Assembly (NCBI GenBank): GCA_963932145.1
Contig: OZ010595.1
Coordinates: 90,721,565 to 90,785,564, forward strand
Direction of reading: 5' to 3'
DNA: 64,000 nt
Source of the DNA: Acanthosepion lycidas
Taxonomy: Eukaryota; Mollusca; Cephalopoda; Sepiida; Sepiidae
Positions 59,301 through 64,000 of this stretch are shown one piece after another. A model generated the notes under the pieces. That model had not been told where the DNA came from. It saw only the letters and a list, made by a program, of their open reading frames with translations, and made no database searches. Position 1 is the first letter of the stretch. Each line of letters opens with the position of its first letter. The translations under genes were made by a program, and so were the position numbers.

Positions 59301-59767
59301 GATGTGTGGATTCATGCCTTTCCAAAACCTAAAGGCATTTCTTCAAACAAATTGTCAGTAGATTAGAACTCGGTTTGTTGTTGAATCCATTCGCACCACC
59401 ATAGTTTGGGAACATGAATTTTCACACAAAGGTCTGGAAAAAATAACCTTTGAGTGAACGGCAACAAAATAATGAATACATTTTTTATTTATTTTGTGGC
59501 TGTAATACCAAAATAATTAAATATGGAATTCAATAGACCAATAAAAAAAGATGAGCAACAGAAAAAAAAAGATTACTTTTTTCTGAAGGTCACACATACA
59601 ATTGTTATTCGTAACTATTATAATTTAATTAGTCAAAAACATCTACCACCAGATTTTTATTGTTGCGAATATTAGGCACTTTCAATAAAATAATTATGTC
59701 AAAAGACTTTACCGTCTTACCTGAGATTCAACAAACTTTTTGTAAGAAATCCTAATGAAGCAGCCAT
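47428..59767 (-). CDS. MRPL40: MRPL40, mitochondrial ribosomal protein mL40 (5 coding exons)
   Basis: Coding exons on the - strand: 59767-59721, 56216-56142, 50931-50761, 50065-49867 and 47541-47428. They total 606 nt and 201 residues; human MRPL40 has 206. All introns are GT-AG and phases close. The N-terminus (MAASLGFLTKSLLNLR) is basic, amphipathic and free of acidic residues, as expected of a mitochondrial presequence. The next segment is MKKKRKVDPQLV, matching human RKKKKVDP. A charged helix follows (KIEKQIRRLEKYAQKLKPIE), then EENEERVKLVKQWSQYQ and, at the C-terminus, PFKHEGPLYT and GEYNDIS, matching human PFEKEGPHYT and GRYNDIT. mL40 is a structural protein of the large mitochondrial ribosomal subunit, made in the cytosol and imported. 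The start lies in a good context (CAACATGG). The short final exon fits family length. No lesions are seen. Confidence 0.95.
47542..49866 (-). other. MRPL40 intron 4
   Basis: A three-copy tandem (CTTTCAAGGACTGT plus A-rich spacer, period about 33-38) lies at 47629-47711. A two-copy AATCCAATGTTATAT tandem lies at 48265-48312. No gene is seen. Confidence 0.6.
49867..50065 (-). CDS. MRPL40: MRPL40 exon 4
   Basis: Residues 98-164: the long coiled-coil-like helix (VKLVKQWSQYQQKLF, ALAELAQQKALTELRKE, EELYQMAIQ). Acceptor TTTTCCAAG, donor GTAAAG. Confidence 0.95.
50066..50760 (-). other. MRPL40 intron 3
   Basis: 695 bp of AT-rich DNA with a (CT)n(CA)n microsatellite at about 50653-50690. Nothing else is seen in it. 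Confidence 0.65.
50761..50931 (-). CDS. MRPL40: MRPL40 exon 3
   Basis: Residues 41-97 plus two bases of codon 98: conserved basic core (MKKKRKVDPQ, KKKRKIEKQIRRLEKYA). Acceptor GTTGCTAG, donor GTAAAT. Confidence 0.95.
53403..53468. repeat. (TA)n microsatellite
   Basis: About 33 TA units directly abutting the 5' end of the SINE at 53469. Confidence 0.94.
53469..53800 (+). mobile_element. tRNA-headed SINE with a shared body
   Basis: The head GGCATGGTGGAGTAGTGCAT fits box A and GAGTTCGAATTCCAG is a strong box B. The body contains CTTGGGAAAGGTATTAATCC and CTCTAGCTATGGGTAAATAG, shared with the 5S-headed elements at 46402 and 56730. This copy lacks the 5S part. The 3' boundary is uncertain. Confidence 0.68.
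53828..53871. repeat. (TA)n microsatellite
   Basis: About 22 TA units, interrupted once by a TT step. Confidence 0.9.
54686..54877 (+). other. Unrecognised 63-codon open frame
   Basis: It ends in a Ser/Pro/Gln-rich stretch (SSSLPPPTQESSSQQESSTS) before a stop. About 300 bases downstream lies ATTAAATAAAG, a polyadenylation-like signal. TTTTTGGCAG at 54760 could be a splice acceptor. It might be a 3' exon or retrocopy end on the + strand inside the MRPL40 intron, but nothing confirms this. Confidence 0.2.
55440..55770 (-). pseudogene. LINE-type C-terminal tail with C2H2-like finger
   Basis: One - strand frame reads DHLKVMLKQCGINPVELKAV, then WKTLFCQDIERF, two stops, a Pro run, and a finger CSTCGWQCVSQFGLCSHQH. 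The order (DxxK-xxLK-C, a Trp-containing block, then a finger of C-x2-C-x12-H-x-H form with a FGL core) resembles tails found after the reverse transcriptase in many invertebrate LINE proteins. Two in-frame stops show it is dead. The 173-codon open frame in another - strand frame here is a shadow. Confidence 0.58.
56142..56216 (-). CDS. MRPL40: MRPL40 exon 2
   Basis: Residues 16-40 plus two bases of codon 41 (LSTTCYRWIHTQETPLNIHV). Too short to stand alone. It is fixed by phase, by the acceptor TTTTCTAACAG and by the donor GTAAGT. Confidence 0.88.
56730..56963 (-). mobile_element. Chimeric SINE: 5S rRNA head, tRNA-like middle, shared body
   Basis: On the - strand it begins ATGGCCATATGACATTAAAA and continues CCAGTTCTTGTACGATCA, GTTAAGCACCATCAAGCCTG and GTCAGTACCTAGATGAGTG. 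In order these match the 5' two thirds of animal 5S rRNA, including its internal promoter. Next comes a tRNA-like part (TGTGCAGGTAGTGTAATAG as box A, AAGTTCCAATTCCAG as box B). The body has ATTCACTTACATGC, GGGAAAGGTATGAATCCA and CCTAGCTATGGGTTAG, shared with copies at 46402 and 53469. A 5S-tRNA-core layout is known from SINE superfamilies such as AmnSINE1. Whether this family is already named is unknown to me. Confidence 0.75.
57696..57915. repeat. Three-unit tandem of AGTTAACTTTCAAATTAGGG
   Basis: The core AGTTAACTTTCAAATTAGGG, then TTAGSTG, a T-run and GGTTATTCTTT, recurs at about 57699, 57792 and 57859 with a variable T-run. Spacing is about 67-93 bp. Confidence 0.8.
59721..59767 (-). CDS. 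MRPL40: MRPL40 exon 1, start codon
   Basis: Residues 1-15 plus two bases of codon 16: presequence MAASLGFLTKSLLNL. Donor GTAAGA. It is the only upstream exon candidate that joins exon 2 in phase with a Met start and a presequence-like peptide. Confidence 0.87.
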
Positions 59768-60358
59768 GTTGAACATTTTCAAGGGCAGGTAACTCTAATC
59801 TTTTAAAAACAAAATACTCACTCTCCGTCACTGGCTTACACATTATTATTCTGTCCCCCAAATTTCACATTTCTGTTGTTTGTGGTGGTCATAACTTATT
59901 ACTCAAACATACCGAAACGTTAATTAAAATGTTTCATAATGAAGAATAAAGTCTATAAAAAGAGGCAACAAACTAATGCTTCAAAATACTACCATTTAAT
60001 GCATTTTTTAAAATATTTCTTTATCGTCAAATATGTGTATTATTTTGCTTTTTCTTCTAAGATTCAGTAACCTTCTTAAGTAAAAAAATAATATGCGCTG
60101 CTAAAAGGATTTTGGGAGAGGACGAGAAGAGAGAACATCAAATATTTTATCCTGAATATTATTAATGGTGCAAATGAAAAACAAAACTTTTACCACGGTT
60201 GAAATTTAAAAGAAATTTACATTTATATGACAATAATAATAGAATACAAAATTTAAGAAAGAAGCTTACACAAAATATCCATTTGTGTGCCAAACAATTA
60301 GGTAAGATAAATTCTAAATACAATTCTGTTGGGCTCATAAAACAAAACAATTATAATT
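59768..60358. other. MRPL40 upstream region
   Basis: The MRPL40 promoter should lie here. No clear core element is seen. AT-rich, with no gene. Confidence 0.5.
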
Positions 60359-60492
60359 TTATTATAAACAAAAAAATGTACACTTACTTCGTTTCATTCA
60401 ACTGTCGAAAGGAGCTGGAAACTTTTCAGCTCCTTTCGACAGTTGAATTGAATGAAACGAAGTAAGAAGTGTACATTTTTTGTTTATAATAA
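60359..60492. repeat. 134-bp near-perfect palindrome
   Basis: The left arm TTATTATAAACA...GGAGCTG and right arm CAGCTCC...TGTTTATAATAA are reverse complements. The right arm has two small insertions (about 3 and 4 bases), and almost no loop separates the arms. It resembles a foldback MITE but does not share the mariner-type ends of the other MITEs. No clear target duplication was found. Confidence 0.85.
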
Positions 60493-60679
60493 GGAAAGCA
60501 ATTCACAAGCGTCGCTGCGTTTCTTTTAGACAATAGTTCAATTTTACAAACTTAGATTTAAAAAAAAAAAAAAAAAAAAAGAGATGACTCTCTTATTTTC
60601 ATAAGTTCAAAATCAGGTTTGATACCTCAAATTTTTGTAACAAAGTTTTGACAAATAATTAGTGTTGCAGCCAAACCAA

Positions 60680-61296
60680 TGATTAGACAAAGGCGGAGGT
60701 TTATATTTTTTAACCAAACATCAGTTTTATTTCGTTAAAACGACGTGCGTTTTTAAAATAGAACGAAAACAGAAAAAGATTTGCTGGATGAAATGTCAGG
60801 TTCGGGTAGACTGGACTGGTAAATGAAACCAATGTTAGATAAGTTGATCGTCGGTCGGTTGGGGTTCGAGGTCAGATAAACATAAGTGTGATTGGACTGG
60901 ACGTTTCAACGACGGGAAGTTGAGGTGTGGTCGATCTGGTCGTGTCGACAATGGGAAGGCTGGACAGGAACGTATCAGTAAGGAGAAGCGGGTTTAGTGG
61001 CTACACAGGAACATAATAGCGAAACGGGAGCTGGAATGGTCGCCTCCTGACCGTCTGCTTTTACGATTCGGGTGAACCGTCGGAGATGTTCTAACACAAA
61101 GGTTGGAAACCTTCTGCCTCCTGGTCGTCTACTTCAACGATTCGGGAGAATCGTCGGAGATGTTCCGATCTGCAGATAGAAAATCTCCTCCCTAAGCAGG
61201 GTCGAGATGGTGAGATGATACAACTTCCAAGGCGGATCAACTGTGGAACACGGGATCACTCCGAAGAGTACCCCTCAGCAGGACACCTGTTGTAGA
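60680..61296 (-). other. GC-richer, retroelement-like sequence of uncertain identity
   Basis: Composition changes sharply from AT-rich to about half GC. It lies on the internal (leader) side of the duplicated primer sites. A degenerate tandem of about 75 bp (CGATTCGGGTGAACCGTCGG versus CGATTCGGGAGAATCGTCGG) lies at 61043-61190. No Gag-like frame was found. Confidence 0.45.
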
Positions 61297-61334
61297 GTAC
61301 GAAAGTTTTTTCTTCCTCCGTATGAGTTCGAATC

Positions 61335-61345
61335 CCTCGTCGCCA
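61335..61345 (-). other. Primer binding site, tRNA-Ser-like, distal copy
   Basis: The + strand reads CCTCGTCGCCA, preceded by GTTCGAATC. This resembles the 3' acceptor end of eukaryotic tRNA-Ser. It is followed by AGT and the LTR-end sequence TGTTATGTAG. Confidence 0.55.
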
Positions 61346-61397
61346 AGTTGTTATGTAGTGTACGAAAGGTTTTTCTTCCTCCGTATGAGTTCGAATC

Positions 61398-61408
61398 CCT
61401 CGTCGCCA
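61398..61408 (-). other. Primer binding site, tRNA-Ser-like, proximal copy
   Basis: The same CCTCGTCGCCA, three bases from the LTR end at 61412. tRNA-Ser priming is reported for Mag-type Ty3/gypsy elements, which fits the pol remnant at 63574-64000. Confidence 0.6.
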
Positions 61409-61411
61409 AGT

Positions 61412-63315
61412 TGTTATGTAGTGGTTTCAGAGGGGAGGCTTGTATTTGTATTGTCGGTCCTAAAATAGGTTCGACGTACAAAACGTTACGAACTTGATAT
61501 AATAGGTAATGACGCAGTAATTTAGTTGGGGTGGCTGATTCTTTAATATCCGACTAACGGTCGTCCGACATCGACTGACTGACCAACTCACTGACGACAG
61601 CGACTGTTACTACTCCTACTTATTATAGGTGGGAGAGTCTATTAACTATAGAATAGGTTTGTTCCACTATCACAACACCGGAGAGATAAAAAAAAAGCAG
61701 CGCACATATACTGGTATTTATTATATATTAAAATACAATTATGGCACAAGGCCGAAAAAGGGGGGGGATTGAGGCTGGTCTTCACTATCTTATACCTAGC
61801 TAATCTGATTCACAACCCATTTACTCATTACAATTTGCGCATTCACCACAAAAATTCGTCCGTCACCAATCAATCCTCTATACACCATAATACCACATCC
61901 TCTCAAGGGAGACCTACAAAACGCACCCCATGTTATAAAAATTTAATGATAATAAATTATATATAAAATTCTAAAGATAAAAAATGAGAGGGAAGGGAGA
62001 TGAACCCAATAAAAAACTAAACATGAACACAAATTAAACTAAACATAACTGATATTAGTAGGGTCCGTCCAACCCTCAAAAATGAAAGGCCGCTGTATTC
62101 TGCCCATTGAACACAATCAAGAGACTCTCGCTAAGGGAGTGGGAAAGGAGAAAATTATACGGACATGGGAAAGAAAATAGCTGACCCAGTCGAGATAAAA
62201 AGGGATCAAAACAAACTGGGGAGGTTGGGAATCTCGACCTGAATCATAACCAAAGATGCAGCCGGGAACAGGCCAGGAACAACACTTACTCACATTAACT
62301 AGGTATACAAAAGCTTGTCTAACCTAACCAAGGAAAGGGCTCCACAGGAAACCACCACAATGTGACGTAGGTTGACCTAAAAGAGAAAATCAAGGCTAGC
62401 CCCGTTCAAACGAACCAAGCTCGCCTCAGTCACCCATCTTTCGCTGAAGAGTGTTGAATGCAAGCGTTTTCTATCATCTTTATCTTGAGGTGATGCTCAA
62501 AGAATCGGATTAGATCATGATGAGAAATACGATTGCCTCGCAAGAGTTCCTCCTGTCGCGTCGTCCAAATCATCATTCAGGCTGCGGCCAGCAGCATCAG
62601 AAATACCATTCGTTTCACCCCAGAATACGGAGGCGACACATTGTCACACGCGTATGCGCGATCAATGAGCACGAGCTGTTCGGGAGCGAAACGAGCCGTC
62701 AACACATCGACATGGTGTCATAAGGGGTGGATCCGGGGACAATGGTAGAAGGCGTGCGAAGCCGTTTCTTCTAAATCAAGTTCACACCGGTTACAATCTG
62801 GCAACTCCGCCAAGCCTCATATGAAGACAATTCCGAGCCAATCACCAGGTAAGCGAAAACTCATGGTTACTGAGATAATTCGCCGCTGGCACCCAAGACC
62901 AGAAAGAGCGAAACTCCTCCCCCGACAAGTCGAGCTGCTCACGTAGAGGATTCTTCGCAACCCCTCCACTAAATAACGATAGAAGACCTTCCTAGGCCGT
63001 GAAAGGTCACTGGACCGAGGAATGATCGTCAAGGCATACCGTCACTCGCGAAAGAAATCCGATTGATCCCGGGATTTATGATGGCGCTCAACCCGCGAGA
63101 TGGAGGGACTGATAGTAAGGAAAGGGAACGCGTCCCTAACAATCCCCGCCATAATCGAATCTCCTGTCAAAGAGCGACGTAAGAAAGCCAACGCACAGAT
63201 ACTACACCGTAAATCTGGCCCCGGGCCGAGAAACTGGCTTTTCGTCGAAAAAGGGGCCAAATTTATGTCATAACGTTTGTTTATCTATCCCTGCTACTGG
63301 GAGTAGAAAACTCTA

Positions 63316-63350
<35 letters not shown>

Positions 63351-63541
63351 CAAATGCTGTCGAATGCTGGTTAAAACTCCTTTATCAGATATACTTAATG
63401 GTATGTTTCTAAGTCGAAATATATGTAGATAGCTGTTTAATTGCTAATTAACTGCTGATTCAATTTTGGGAGTAAAGGGGTCGCTAAGGTCAAGGCCGTC
63501 CTGTTTGTTTTGTTTAAGAGCGGCCATCGGCGGCTGCGACA
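61412..63541 (-). repeat. Mag-type LTR split by a LINE insertion
   Basis: In sense (-) orientation it starts TGTCGCAGCCGCCGATGGCC after a purine-rich stretch just downstream of pol, and ends ACTACATAACA next to the primer site. Removing the LINE at about 61690-63266 leaves roughly 550 bp, a normal LTR size. A (TAA)n repeat lies at 63319-63346. The two halves have not been checked against an intact copy, so their joining is inference. Confidence 0.55.
61690..63266 (-). pseudogene. LINE ORF2 C-terminal relic inside the LTR
   Basis: - strand fragments in order: CSICALAFLRRSLTGDSIMA, IVRDAFPFLTISPSISRVER, PLREQLDLSGEEFRSFWSWV, NYLSNHEFSLTW, a zinc knuckle PDCNRCELDLEETASHAFYHC, LIDRAYACDNVSPPYSG, MVFLMLLAAA and, at the C-terminus, RWVTEASLVRLNGASLDFLF with a stop at 62377-62379. 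The knuckle C-x2-C-x(9-11)-H-x(3)-C is typical of LINE ORF2 ends. Frameshifts and stops separate the pieces. The 3' end runs to about 61690 (GCCTTGTGCCATAATTGTAT, then AATAAATACC). It is 5'-truncated. Family not assigned. Confidence 0.75.
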
Positions 63542-63573
63542 AGGTCCTCCGCCTAGATAATTGATCGTATCAA

Positions 63574-64000
63574 TTAGTAATAGTAATATCGACTAGGATT
63601 ACTAGGGAAAGTGACCTTCCTTCCGGATCTGGTATGTCGGACGGGAGGCGCTGGCATGTCGTCGAGGATCTCCTGTGCCAGGTTTGCGCTGCTCTGTCGT
63701 CTCTCCATAAAAGCAGGCTTAGTTCGATCGATCGATCGCGACAGTGTCAGTGGTGTCATCCCGCCTGATCATAAGGTGCTGGTCGGTGCGGCAAAGAACC
63801 TTAAATGGACCTTGATATGCAGATGTGAGTGGTCTTCTCACGGCGTCGTTTCTGATGAAAACGAATTCGCAATCTCGCAGGTGTTGAGGGATATATGAAT
63901 TCGTCAGATGCTGTCGTAGAGGTGTATACTTTAGTCGAACTATTTTATGGTGGAGCTCCTGGGCGAAAGGTTTTGTCGGATTGGAAACCGTGTCGAGGGA
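63574..64000 (-). pseudogene. pol: Ty3/gypsy (Mag-type) pol 3' end, integrase C-terminus, cut by window edge
   Basis: From the window edge one frame reads FAQELHHKIVRLKYTPLRQH, CEFVFIRNDAVRRPLTSAYQ, GPFKVL (the GPY/F module) and HLMIRRDD. It then hits a stop because of an extra 4-base unit in the CGATCGATCGATCG run (63725-63738). The shifted frame continues IDRTKPAFMERRQ and ends TRSGRKVTFPSNPSRYYYY before TAA at 63574-63576. Most of pol lies outside the window. Composition is clearly GC-richer than the host genes. Confidence 0.85.

Larger units (their letters stand above)
56217..59720 (-). other. MRPL40 intron 1
   Basis: 3.5 kb. It holds an A-tract of about 38 bases (56275-56312), the 5S-tRNA SINE (56730-56963) and a three-unit tandem with TTAGGG-like cores (57696-57915). 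The part from 58.2 to 59.1 kb is extremely AT-rich and otherwise empty. Confidence 0.65.
61297..61422 (-). repeat. 63-bp tandem duplication of LTR end, primer site and leader
   Basis: The unit starts GTACGAAAG and includes GAGTTCGAATCCCTCGTCGC and AAGTTGTTATGTAGT. It is present twice with one or two differences. Each unit holds the last bases of the LTR plus a primer-site-like sequence. Confidence 0.88.

Noticed and set aside
1..64000. CRISPR array or bacterial-type operon
   Set aside because: No regularly spaced identical repeats with unique spacers. Genes are intron-split and animal-like.

Overview
The window is animal nuclear DNA: AT-rich, with kilobase-scale introns, long homopolymer and (TA)n tracts, and many decayed transposons. 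It holds two intron-split protein-coding genes. On the + strand is a complete TOMM70 homologue (mitochondrial import receptor Tom70): 12 coding exons, 15375-37649, conceptual protein 578 aa. On the - strand is a complete MRPL40 homologue (mitochondrial large-subunit ribosomal protein mL40): 5 coding exons, 59767-47428, 201 aa. All introns fit GT-AG and every exon phase joins without a gap. The genes converge tail to tail across about 9.8 kb, and both products act in mitochondria. The repeat types (CsRn1-like and Mag-like Ty3/gypsy, a Penelope-like element, 5S- and tRNA-headed SINEs) suggest a lophotrochozoan, perhaps a cephalopod mollusc, but the sequence alone does not prove the lineage.

Layout. 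1-6570: intergenic, with an 80-bp mariner-type MITE and tRNA-headed SINE fragments. 6571-7589: 5'-truncated LINE. 8696-13663: almost complete CsRn1-type LTR retrotransposon on the - strand, with both LTRs, a tRNA-Trp-like primer site, gag, a GGGAAAC slippery site and a pol carrying several inactivating changes. 13762-13858: second MITE. 15375-37649: TOMM70; its introns carry a mariner relic with terminal repeats (20.8-22.0 kb), an LTR fragment (26.1-26.5 kb), a Penelope-like relic (29.2-30.45 kb) split by a 174-bp repeat, and LINE scraps. 37650-47427: intergenic, with three more MITEs and a 5S-headed SINE. 47428-59767: MRPL40; its introns carry two SINEs (one a 5S-tRNA chimera) and a LINE tail ending in a C2H2-like finger. 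59768-64000: a 134-bp palindrome, then a GC-richer block of nested retroelements: a Mag-type pol 3' end, an LTR split by a LINE, and a duplicated LTR-end/primer-site junction.

How the genes work together: TOMM70 receives cytosolic precursors at the mitochondrial outer membrane and mL40 is a matrix ribosomal protein. Nothing in the sequence shows shared regulation. I found no tRNA or rRNA gene, no CRISPR array and no bacterial-type operon. Nothing here is clearly a new biological system; the most distinctive items are the MADE1-like MITEs, the 5S-tRNA chimeric SINE, the gag-pol frameshift site and the Penelope-like relic.
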